Assembly: GCA_946481355.1 (NCBI GenBank)
Contig: CAMLNH010000148.1
Location: 1-6,972 of the forward strand
Length of the DNA stretch: 6,972 nucleotides
Direction of reading: 5' to 3'
DNA from: an uncultured Curvibacter sp.
GTDB lineage: Bacteria > Pseudomonadota > Gammaproteobacteria > Burkholderiales > Burkholderiaceae
The position numbers and the translations under genes are program-made. The stretch's first letter is position 1. The number at the start of each line of letters is the position of its first letter. The notes beneath the pieces were generated by a model. It had not been told where the DNA came from, did not search any database, and saw nothing but the letters and a program-made list of their open reading frames with translations. Below are positions 1 through 5,767 of the stretch, piece by piece.

Positions 1-22
1 CGTCTTGCGCTGCAGTCGTCAT
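1..22 (-). CDS. Start of a truncated downstream gene (first 7 codons only), possibly rluB
   Basis: On the minus strand an ATG at 22-20 overlaps the scpB TGA stop (19-21) as an ATGA junction. It opens a frame reading M-T-T-A-A-Q-D before the window ends. Such 4-nt overlaps are typical of translationally coupled genes in one operon. In many proteobacteria the gene after scpB is the 23S rRNA pseudouridine synthase rluB, so that is the best guess, but seven residues cannot identify a protein. The ATG could also be fortuitous and the true downstream start could lie further left. Confidence 0.4.
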
Positions 23-699
23 GTGGGGTTCCCGCTCAAGGCAAAAGGCTCGGCGCCGCCGGATTCGCTGCCGCCCTCGGCGGCCGTCTCGACACTCTCG
101 GTCGCCACTTCCTCCAGGGGCAGGCCGGGGCTGGCGCCCTCCTCGGCCGGCAACTCGGCCAGCATGTCCAGCATGCCCCCGGCCTGGGTGGGGCTCTCCA
201 TGAGTGGCAACTGGTCCAGCGAAGCCAGACCCAGGTCGTCGAGGAAATGCTTGGTGGTAGCGTAAAGCGCGGGGCGGCCCGGCGCCTCGCGGTGGCCGAT
301 GACCTCGATCCAGCCACGGTCCTCAAGCTGCTTGATGATCAGCGAGCTGATGGTCACGCCGCGGATGTCTTCCATGTCGCCGCGCGTGACCGGCTGACGG
401 TAGGCGATGATGGCCAGCGTCTCGAGCGTGGCGCGCGAATAGCGCGGCGGCTTCTCGGGGTGCAGGCGGTCCAGGTATTCGCGCATCTCGGGGCGGCTCT
501 GGAAGCGCCAGCCCGTGGCCACGCAGACCAGCTCGACGCCGCGGCCGGTCCACTCCTGCTGCAGCTCCTCCAGCAGGGTCTTGATCGTGTCTGCGCCCAG
601 GCTGTCGCTGAACAGCACGCGCAGGTCGCGCACCGGCATGGGCTGCTGGGCACAGATCAGCGCCGTTTCCAGGATACGCTTGGCTTCCGTCGTGTTCAT
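19..699 (-). CDS. scpB: SMC-Scp complex subunit ScpB
   Basis: ScpB is the kite-type subunit that, with the kleisin ScpA, binds the SMC ATPase and drives chromosome condensation and segregation. The 226-residue product has the expected two winged-helix domains, roughly residues 1-80 and 85-165. The family's most conserved stretch, [16 protein letters not shown] followed by D-x-E-D-I-R-G-V, is at residues 92-115. A conserved [15 protein letters not shown] block follows at about 134-148. The tail beyond about 175 is acidic and low in complexity (Glu/Ala/Gly/Ser), as is common in ScpB. The ATG at 699-697 is chosen because it sits a few bases after a GAAGAG Shine-Dalgarno-like sequence and gives a canonical N-terminus. 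It lies 132 bp downstream of rluD on the same strand, and its stop overlaps the next ATG. scpA is not in the window. Identity is confident. Confidence 0.95.
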   Translation of the reverse strand: MNTTEAKRILETALICAQQPMPVRDLRVLFSDSLGADTIKTLLEELQQEWTGRGVELVCVATGWRFQSRPEMREYLDRLHPEKPPRYSRATLETLAIIAYRQPVTRGDMEDIRGVTISSLIIKQLEDRGWIEVIGHREAPGRPALYATTKHFLDDLGLASLDQLPLMESPTQAGGMLDMLAELPAEEGASPGLPLEEVATESVETAAEGGSESGGAEPFALSGNPT

Positions 700-719
700 G
701 TCTCTTCGAATCCGGGCTG

Positions 720-784
720 TGCATCGTCACGATGCAGGATGAGAGGGATCAGTGTGAGGATCGTCCCGCGCATCGTCACGATGC
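720..784. repeat. Two identical copies of a 15-bp hyphenated palindrome between rluD and scpB
   Basis: GCATCGTCACGATGC occurs exactly at 721-735 and again at 770-784, with centres 49 bp apart. Each is a 7-bp inverted repeat around one central base. The first copy extends to 17 bp as TGCATCGTCACGATGCA (720-736). The sequence just outside the copies is not shared, so this is not one longer duplication. I saw no other copy in the window. The pair lies 22 to 85 bp upstream of the scpB start, where a dimeric DNA-binding protein could act as a regulator. As RNA each copy could only form a 6-bp hairpin. A dispersed genomic repeat or a protein-binding motif of unknown owner are the alternatives. Confidence 0.75.
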
Positions 785-831
785 CGGGCCAGGGCCGCCG
801 GGACTTATCCACCGGCGCCGGGGCACGTTCT

Positions 832-1854
832 TCACAGAACGGCTTGCGGGTCATTGTAGCCCAGCCCCCAGGCAGACAAGGCGGCCTGGAAATCCGCGGG
901 CGGCGGCGCCATGAGCACCAGTTCCTGCCCGCTCACCGGATGGACAAAAGCCAGCCGCCAGGCATGCAAGGCCTGTCGCGTCAGGCCGGCGGCAGGCTGT
1001 CCACCGTAAAGCTCATCGGCCAGCAGCGGATGACCGATCGCGGCCGCGTGCACACGGATCTGGTGCGTGCGGCCGGTGTGCAGGGTACAGCGCAACCAGC
1101 AGCCCTGTTCCGCGTTCGCCAGCAGATCCAGGGTCGTATGAGCCGGCTTGCCGGCCTGGTGGCCCAGGTCTACCACCGCCATGCGCAGACGGTTGCGCGG
1201 ATCGCGTCCGATGGCGCCCTGCACCTCGCGCCGCGACGGGCCGATCCAGGGCCGGTGCGCCAGCGCCAGGTACTGGCGGCTGACCTCGCGCGCGGCGATC
1301 ATGCGCACCAGTGCATCCATGGCCAGTCTCGTGCGCGCCACCACCATCAGGCCGCTGGTGTCCTTGTCCAGGCGGTGCACGATGCCCGCGCGCGGCAGCT
1401 GCGCCGCCTTGGCGTCGTGCGCCAGCAGGCCGTTGAGCAGGGTGCCGCGCCAGTTGCCCGGAGCCGGGTGCACCACCAGCCCCGCGGGCTTGTTGAGCAC
1501 CAGCAGGTGTTCGTCCTCGTGCACGACATCCAGCGCCATGGCTTCAGGCACAAAGGCTTGGCTCTGCGGGGTAGGACGCAGCTCGATGCTGCCCTGCTCA
1601 CCTGCGCGCACCTTGTGCGCGGGCTTGCGCAACACCGTGGCGCCCTGCGTCACGGCACCGGCCTCGATCAGCTGCTGCAGATAGCTGCGCGAGAACTCGG
1701 GCACGAGCTCGCTGAGCGCGCGGTCCAGGCGCAGGCCGTGCTGCTGCGTGCCGATGGTCCAGGGCCGCCGCTCGACGTCCACGCCCGTGTCGACCCCGTC
1801 CTCCAGGTCTTCGGTCGCGGGGTCGGTCGATATAATTTGTGCTTGTTGTTCCAA
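832..1854 (-). CDS. rluD: Ribosomal large subunit pseudouridine synthase D (RluA family)
   Basis: RluD converts uridines in helix 69 of 23S rRNA (1911, 1915 and 1917 in E. coli numbering) to pseudouridine, a late step in 50S assembly. From the proposed start the product is 340 residues, close to the E. coli length of 326. An S4 RNA-binding domain covers about residues 40-92. VLNKPAGLVVHPAPG is at 119-133. The catalytic motif HRLDKDTSG is at 160-168, with the nucleophile Asp163. HTGRTHQIRVH is at 259-269. The open frame extends upstream to 2073, but that would run deep into bamD. The TTG at 1854-1852, preceded by an AAGGG-like site, is preferred. A CTG one codon earlier, or a GTG at 1782 giving 316 residues, are alternatives. 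Function is secure; the exact start is not. The usual neighbour pgeF/yfiH is absent, and scpB follows instead. Confidence 0.93.
   Translation of the reverse strand: MEQQAQIISTDPATEDLEDGVDTGVDVERRPWTIGTQQHGLRLDRALSELVPEFSRSYLQQLIEAGAVTQGATVLRKPAHKVRAGEQGSIELRPTPQSQAFVPEAMALDVVHEDEHLLVLNKPAGLVVHPAPGNWRGTLLNGLLAHDAKAAQLPRAGIVHRLDKDTSGLMVVARTRLAMDALVRMIAAREVSRQYLALAHRPWIGPSRREVQGAIGRDPRNRLRMAVVDLGHQAGKPAHTTLDLLANAEQGCWLRCTLHTGRTHQIRVHAAAIGHPLLADELYGGQPAAGLTRQALHAWRLAFVHPVSGQELVLMAPPPADFQAALSAWGLGYNDPQAVL
1831..1836 (+). promoter_or_regulatory. Probable -10 element of the bamD promoter
   Basis: A perfect TATAAT stands out in otherwise GC-rich sequence 22 bp before the bamD ATG. Transcription would start near 1843 and leave a leader of only about 16 nt. 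The matching -35 position (about 1808-1813, TCTTCG) is a poor match to TTGACA, so the promoter may be weak or activator-dependent. It lies inside the predicted 5' coding part of the divergent rluD. Confidence 0.55.
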
Positions 1855-1856
1855 CA
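1844..1856 (+). repeat. Short inverted repeat TGTTG-TTC-CAACA before bamD
   Basis: A perfect 5-bp inverted repeat with a 3-nt spacer ends two bases before the bamD ATG and covers the proposed TTG start of rluD on the other strand. It occupies the place where a Shine-Dalgarno site would be expected for bamD, and no such site is visible. It may be a small hairpin in the leader, an operator, or chance. Confidence 0.3.
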
Positions 1857-1858
1857 GA

Positions 1859-2677
1859 ATGCCCTTGATGCCCAGCGCCAAATTATCGGTTGTCTCCGCC
1901 CTGCTGCTGGCCACGGCCGCCTGGCTCAGCGGCTGCTCCAGCAAACCGCTCGATCCGACTGCCAAGATGACGCCGGAAGAGATCCACGCCCAGGCCCGGG
2001 AGGAGATCGAGAACCTGCAGTTCGCCAAGGGCATCGAGCTGTTTGAAAAGCTCGAAGGTCGCGCTGCCGGCACGCCGCTGGCGCAGCAGGCCCAGCTCGA
2101 AAAGGCCCACGCCCACTACAAGGCCGAGGAACCGGCCCAGGCAGTGGCCACGCTGGACCGCTTCATGCGCCTGCATCCGGCCAGCCCGGCGATCGACTAC
2201 GCGCTCTACCTCAAGGGTCTGGTGAACTTCAACGAGAACAAGGGCCTGTTCTCCTCGATCACGCGCCAGGACCTGTCCGAACGCGACCAGCAGGCCGCCA
2301 AGGAGTCCTACGCGGCCTTCAAGGAGCTGGTCACCCGCTTCCCCAATTCGCGCTACACGCCGGATGCGCAGGCGCGCATGACCTACATCGTCAACAGCCT
2401 GGCGCAGTACGAGGTGCACGTGGCGCGCTACTACTACAGCCGCGGTGCCTACGTGGCAGCGATCAACCGCGCCCAGCAGGCCATTGCCGACTACCGCGAT
2501 GCGCCCGCGCTCGAGGAGGCGCTGCACCTCCTGGTCCAGTCCTTCGATGCGCTCAAGCTGCCCCAGCTGCGCGACGACGCGCGCCGTGTGCTGGAAGCCA
2601 ACTACCCGCAGAGCCGCTACATCACGGGCAAGTCCGCTCCGGCAACAGAGCAGGATCCATGGTGGAAGATGTGGTGA
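1859..2677 (+). CDS. bamD: Outer membrane protein assembly factor BamD (lipoprotein)
   Basis: BamD (formerly YfiO or ComL) is the essential lipoprotein of the BAM complex. With BamA it receives and inserts beta-barrel proteins at the inner face of the outer membrane. The 272-residue product begins with a lipoprotein signal peptide: charged start, hydrophobic stretch LSVVSALLLATAAWL, and lipobox LSGC with acylated Cys26. The mature part is alpha-helical with tetratricopeptide-like repeats from about residue 43 onward, including the family blocks YALYLKGLVNF and RFPNSRYTPDAQARM. It ends in a Trp-rich DPWWKMW tail as in other betaproteobacterial BamD. The ATG at 1859 is chosen because it gives a good signal peptide; the ATG at 1868 would also work. 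Neither has a clear Shine-Dalgarno site. The gene diverges from rluD, and its 3' end overlaps the convergent helicase gene by 56 bp. Confidence 0.95.
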   Translation: MPLMPSAKLSVVSALLLATAAWLSGCSSKPLDPTAKMTPEEIHAQAREEIENLQFAKGIELFEKLEGRAAGTPLAQQAQLEKAHAHYKAEEPAQAVATLDRFMRLHPASPAIDYALYLKGLVNFNENKGLFSSITRQDLSERDQQAAKESYAAFKELVTRFPNSRYTPDAQARMTYIVNSLAQYEVHVARYYYSRGAYVAAINRAQQAIADYRDAPALEEALHLLVQSFDALKLPQLRDDARRVLEANYPQSRYITGKSAPATEQDPWWKMW

Positions 2678-4667
2678 GACCGCGCAGCAGCTCATCCACC
2701 TGATCCTCCCCTTCGATGCGCCGCATGGGCGGCAAGGCCTTGAGCAGCCGCCGGCCATAGCCCATGGCGACCAGGCGCGTATCGCAGATCACCAGTACCC
2801 CCCGGTCCGATTCACTGCGGATCAGCCGCCCTGCGCCCTGCTTGAGCGCCACCGCGGCCTCGGGCACGTGGTAGTCGTTGAAGGGACTGCGGCCACCCGC
2901 CTCCAGGCGCCGGCTGCGCGCCTGCACCAGCGGATCGCCCGGCGGCGGGAAGGGCAGCTTGTCGATCACCACCAGCTGTAGCGCCTCGCCCGGGATGTCC
3001 ACCCCCTCCCAGAACGAGGCCGAGGCCACGAGCACGCAGCCCGCTTCTCCCTCACCCGAGCCGCGGCGCAGACGCTCCAGCAGTTCGCGCTTGGGCGCCT
3101 GACCCTGGCTCAGCACCTGCAGACCGCTGCCCGCCAGCCGATCGGCAAGATGCTCACCGATGCCGCGCAGGGCACGCAAGGAGGTGGTCAGCACCAGGGT
3201 GCGCCCGCCCAGCGGTGGCGCCAGCCGCGCCACCAGCTCGGCCACGGCCTCGCTGTGCCGGGCCTCGCCCGGCTTGGGGAATGAACGTGGCACGTAGACC
3301 GCCGCCTGGCGTTCGTAGTCAAAGGGGCTGTCGACGCGCAGCACACGTGCATCCTGCAGGCCACAGGGCTCGGTGAACCAGCTCAGTTGCTCATCGTCGC
3401 CCAGCGTGGCCGAGGTGAAGATCCAGGCCCGTTGTGCCCCCTCGCCTTCGCTTGGTGCGAGCAGACGCGTGCGCACGGCCTCGGCGATGTCCAGCGGCGA
3501 CTCCACCAGGCGCAGCTGCTGCGAGAGCTCCAGCCAGCGCACGGCCTCGCTGGCTCGCGGTGCCAGAAAGAACGCCGACTGCTGGGCCAGGGCCCGCGCG
3601 CGCTCGGCCAGACGCAGAAAGTCCGGTCCGAGCTCGCTCACGCTGTCCAGCCCCGCGCACGCGGCCTCACAGGCCCGCTGCAGCGCCTGCAGGGCAGCGC
3701 GCCAGGCGGCGCCGTCCAGCCGCTCGGGCGCTTCACTGTCCCAGCCCAGACGCGCGCCGCCCGTGGGCGCGCGGCCGGCGCACAGGCGCAGGTCGCGCGC
3801 AGCGCGTTCCACATCGGCGGTGAGCTGCTGCCAGTCCACCAGCCCCCGCGCCTGCTGCAGGCCACAGGCCAGCAGGTCGCGGCAGAAGTCCAGCACCTGG
3901 GCCGTGGAAAGCTGGCGCCCAAGGAACTGCACGCCGGTCTCGTTGAGCTGGTGCGCCTCGTCGAAGATGACGGTGTGTACGCTGGGCAGCAGCTCGGCCA
4001 TGCCCGATTCGCGCACCGCCAGGTCGGCAAAAAACAGGTGGTGGTTGATGACCACCACATCGGCCGCCAGCGCTTCGCGGCGCGCCAGGTTGACGTGGCA
4101 GTCGCGGTGACGCGGACAGTTGCTGCCCAGGCAGTTGTCGCGCGTGGATGTGACCAAAGGTATCACTGGTGAGCGTTCGTCCAGACCGGGCAGCTCGGCC
4201 AGGTCACCGCTGCGCGTGCCCTGGGCCCAGCGTTCCACGCGCGCCAGGGCATAGGCCGCCTGGGCCGTGCCTGCCGAATGATCCTGCCGTGCCAGTGTCA
4301 GCCGGTGCAGGCAGAGGTAACTGGCCCGGCCCTTGAGCAAGGCGGTACGCAAGGGCAGACCCAGGGCCTGGGTCAGGCGCGGCAGGTCACGCGCAAACAA
4401 CTGGTCCTGCAAGGTCTTGGTGGCGGTGGACAACAGCACGCGCACGCCACTGAGCAGGGCAGGCACGAGGTAGGCGTAGGTCTTGCCCACGCCGGTACCG
4501 GCCTCGGCCACGAGCACGCTGCGCTCGGCGATGGCGTCGGCCACGGCCAGTGCCATCTCGGTCTGGCCGGCGCGGGGCTGGAAGGTGTCCACGGTGCGCG
4601 CCAGCACCCCGTCTGGGGCGAACGCGGCGCGCACGTCGTCGTGCAGGGCGGTCTCAGGCCGGCTCAT
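2622..4667 (-). CDS. ATP-dependent DNA helicase of the DinG/YoaA (XPD-like, Fe-S) family
   Basis: This is a superfamily 2 helicase that unwinds DNA 5' to 3'; E. coli relatives DinG and YoaA act on R-loops, forks and damaged replication intermediates. The 681-residue product shows a Q-motif-like segment around FQPRAGQTEM (29-38), Walker A EAGTGVGKT with Lys62, and Walker B DEAH at 236-239. Four cysteines (119, 179, 184, 190) are spaced like the iron-sulfur cluster ligands of DinG. TSATL (motif III), SFWEGVDIPGE (motif V) and QGAGRLIR (610-617, motif VI) follow. All catalytic residues are present, so it should be active. Length falls between E. coli YoaA (636) and DinG (716), so I give no symbol. 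The ATG overlaps the end of the upstream DUF465 gene by 14 bp with no visible Shine-Dalgarno site, suggesting translational coupling. Its last codons run into the 3' end of bamD on the opposite strand. Confidence 0.93.
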   Translation of the reverse strand: MSRPETALHDDVRAAFAPDGVLARTVDTFQPRAGQTEMALAVADAIAERSVLVAEAGTGVGKTYAYLVPALLSGVRVLLSTATKTLQDQLFARDLPRLTQALGLPLRTALLKGRASYLCLHRLTLARQDHSAGTAQAAYALARVERWAQGTRSGDLAELPGLDERSPVIPLVTSTRDNCLGSNCPRHRDCHVNLARREALAADVVVINHHLFFADLAVRESGMAELLPSVHTVIFDEAHQLNETGVQFLGRQLSTAQVLDFCRDLLACGLQQARGLVDWQQLTADVERAARDLRLCAGRAPTGGARLGWDSEAPERLDGAAWRAALQALQRACEAACAGLDSVSELGPDFLRLAERARALAQQSAFFLAPRASEAVRWLELSQQLRLVESPLDIAEAVRTRLLAPSEGEGAQRAWIFTSATLGDDEQLSWFTEPCGLQDARVLRVDSPFDYERQAAVYVPRSFPKPGEARHSEAVAELVARLAPPLGGRTLVLTTSLRALRGIGEHLADRLAGSGLQVLSQGQAPKRELLERLRRGSGEGEAGCVLVASASFWEGVDIPGEALQLVVIDKLPFPPPGDPLVQARSRRLEAGGRSPFNDYHVPEAAVALKQGAGRLIRSESDRGVLVICDTRLVAMGYGRRLLKALPPMRRIEGEDQVDELLRGLTTSSTMDPALLPERTCP

Positions 4668-4857
4668 CGGGCGTGAGTTCGTTGTCGAGGCGGGCGATCT
4701 CGTCGCGCAGCGCCAGGCGCCGCTTCTTGAGCCGACGCAACATCAACTCGTCGACCACGGTCTCGTGGCCGAGGCGGTCGATCATGGCGTCGAGATCGGC
4801 GTGCTCCATGCGCAGCTCGATCAGGCGGCGCTGCGGTGAATGCAGGTTGGAATCCAA
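4654..4857 (-). CDS. Small DUF465 (YdcH-like) protein
   Basis: The 67-residue product matches the short DUF465 pattern: an M-E-H-x-D-L-D-x-M-I-D helix (17-27), then D-E-L-M-L-R-R-L-K-K-R-R-L-A-L-R-D-E-I (36-54), ending in a P-D-E-P tail. The whole protein is predicted to be an antiparallel helical hairpin, highly charged and cytoplasmic. Relatives are common in proteobacteria and have no established biochemical role. The start is taken as TTG at 4857-4855 because an in-frame TGA lies two codons upstream, so nothing earlier is possible. No ATG occurs before Met17 at 4809, which would remove part of the first helix. The Shine-Dalgarno signal is weak. Its end overlaps the helicase start by 14 bp, so the two are probably co-transcribed. 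Family is confident; function is unknown. Confidence 0.82.
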   Translation of the reverse strand: MDSNLHSPQRRLIELRMEHADLDAMIDRLGHETVVDELMLRRLKKRRLALRDEIARLDNELTPDEPA

Positions 4858-4897
4858 GGATCAGACTCGTGAGGAAAACAGCCAAAGCGGTAAAACT

Positions 4898-4916
4898 TGC
4901 CAACAGCACCTTGGCA
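4898..4916. repeat. Inverted repeat TGCCAA-N7-TTGGCA in the divergent region
   Basis: A perfect 6-bp inverted repeat with a 7-bp spacer lies between the DUF465/helicase genes and the divergent phosphatase gene, in the AT-richer part of the 132-bp gap. Its place just upstream of a GATAAT -10-like sequence would suit an operator shared by both directions. It could equally arise by chance. Confidence 0.35.
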
Positions 4917-4924
4917 TATGCTTT

Positions 4925-4930
4925 GATAAT
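4925..4930 (+). promoter_or_regulatory. Candidate -10 element for the PP2C phosphatase gene
   Basis: GATAAT matches five of six consensus bases and lies in the most AT-rich part of the gap, 59 bp before the ATG. No good -35 sits at the normal distance: TTGCCA (4897-4902) is 22 bp away and TTGGCA (4911-4916) only 8 bp. The call is tentative. Confidence 0.3.
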
Positions 4931-4942
4931 ACGACTTTCAGC

Positions 4943-4959
4943 CCGTCCCGCCGGGACGG
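4943..4959 (+). promoter_or_regulatory. GC-rich perfect inverted repeat in the phosphatase leader
   Basis: CCGTCCCG-C-CGGGACGG is an 8-bp perfect inverted repeat around one base. In RNA it gives a 7-bp all-strong stem with a 3-nt loop. It ends 30 nt before the ATG at 4990 and has no following T-run, so it is not an intrinsic terminator for the plus strand. It may stabilise the leader, bind a regulator as DNA, or have no function. Confidence 0.45.
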
Positions 4960-4989
4960 CGCCAGGGGACAGCACAAGAACGGAACATC

Positions 4990-5757
4990 ATGAGCAAAGG
5001 CTACCGACTCACTGCCGCCACCGGCATCCACAAGGGCGACCGCGAATACCAGCAGGATCAGGTGGCCGTGTTCACACACCCGCGTCATGTCGGCTGCATG
5101 CTGGCCGTGGTGGCTGACGGCATGGGCGGACGCAGCGGCGGGCGCAAGGCTTCCGACCAGGTCATGCTGACCGCCAAGCAGCTCTTCGAACGCTACGCCC
5201 CCGAGACCGATGACGCGGCAGCCATGCTGAGCCAGCTGGTGCAGGAATCACACATCGTCATCAAGCTCACCGCGATCTCGGCCGAGCAGGAGCCGCACAG
5301 CACCATCGCCGCCTTCCTGATCAACCCGGGCGGCGACTGCCACTGGATCCACGCCGGCGATTCACGCATCTACCACTTCCATGCCAACCGCATGGTCAAG
5401 CGCACGCTGGACCACTCCTACGTGCAGACCCTGGTCAACCGCGGTGAACTCACCGAGGACGAAGCCTCGGTGCACCCGCAGTCCAACATCCTCATGGGCT
5501 GTCTGGGCACCGAGAGCGATCCGCCGCAGGAGCCGCATTTCATCCCCCAGCTCAAGCCGGGCGACACGCTCATGGCCTGCAGCGACGGGGTCTGGCACTA
5601 CTTCAACAACGACGAGCTGGGCTCGGTGCTCTCCAGCCTGTCGGCGCGCGAGGCCTCGGAGTTCCTGATCGAGAAGGCGCGTGTGCGCGCCAGTGGCGGC
5701 GGCGACAACCTGTCGCTGGTCATCGTCAAGCTCGAACCGCTGAGCGACCGGGCCTGA
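4990..5757 (+). CDS. PP2C (PPM)-type protein serine/threonine phosphatase
   Basis: This is a metal-dependent phosphatase that removes phosphate from Ser/Thr residues of proteins, related to bacterial PrpC/Stp1. The 255-residue product is a single catalytic domain with no membrane segment or signal peptide. Motifs appear in order: GDREYQQDQ at 16-24 with Asp23, ADGMGG at 42-47 with metal ligands Asp43 and Gly44, HAGDSR at 121-126, ACSDGVW at 196-202 with Asp199, and GGGDNLS at 236-242 with Asp239. All metal-binding aspartates are present, so it should be active. In the first motif the usual R-x-x-N-x-D Asn is Gln (residue 21). The ATG follows a GGA Shine-Dalgarno-like site at 4982-4984. It diverges from the DUF465/helicase pair and converges with the secreted-protein gene. 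No partner kinase is in the window, so substrates are unknown. Confidence 0.92.
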   Translation: MSKGYRLTAATGIHKGDREYQQDQVAVFTHPRHVGCMLAVVADGMGGRSGGRKASDQVMLTAKQLFERYAPETDDAAAMLSQLVQESHIVIKLTAISAEQEPHSTIAAFLINPGGDCHWIHAGDSRIYHFHANRMVKRTLDHSYVQTLVNRGELTEDEASVHPQSNILMGCLGTESDPPQEPHFIPQLKPGDTLMACSDGVWHYFNNDELGSVLSSLSAREASEFLIEKARVRASGGGDNLSLVIVKLEPLSDRA

Positions 5758-5767
5758 GAAACCCGGT
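5747..5767. terminator. Possible bidirectional hairpin at a convergent gene junction
   Basis: ACCGGG (5747-5752) and CCCGGT (5762-5767) form a perfect 6-bp inverted repeat with a 9-nt loop. It spans the phosphatase stop codon and the 10-bp gap to the convergent gene's stop. Position between converging genes suits a shared terminator, but there is no T-run on either strand and the stem is short. It is a weak candidate. Confidence 0.3.

Noticed and set aside
805..813. TTATCCACC, resembling a DnaA box
   Set aside because: It is a single near-match (8 of 9 to TTATCCACA) with no cluster, AT-rich unwinding region or origin-type neighbours.
808..825. CCGGCGCCGG palindrome just downstream of rluD as a terminator
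   Set aside because: The 10-bp palindrome has no loop and no T-run on the rluD transcript strand, so it does not look like an intrinsic terminator.
247..2046. A 599-codon open frame on the plus strand across scpB and rluD
   Set aside because: It is antisense to two well-recognised genes, has low-complexity Arg/Gln/Ala/His-rich translation and no family motif. Long antisense frames are expected in GC-rich DNA.
1854..2073. Upstream extension of the rluD frame to an ATG at 2073
   Set aside because: It would overlap the signal-peptide and N-terminal codons of bamD by over 200 bp and add residues without RluD-like character.
1883..2758. A 291-codon minus-strand frame opposite bamD
   Set aside because: It is the antisense shadow of bamD, with biased composition and no recognisable domain.
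3373..4172. Two long plus-strand frames inside the helicase gene
   Set aside because: They lie opposite intact helicase motifs, including the Fe-S cysteines and DEAH box, and show no domain of their own.
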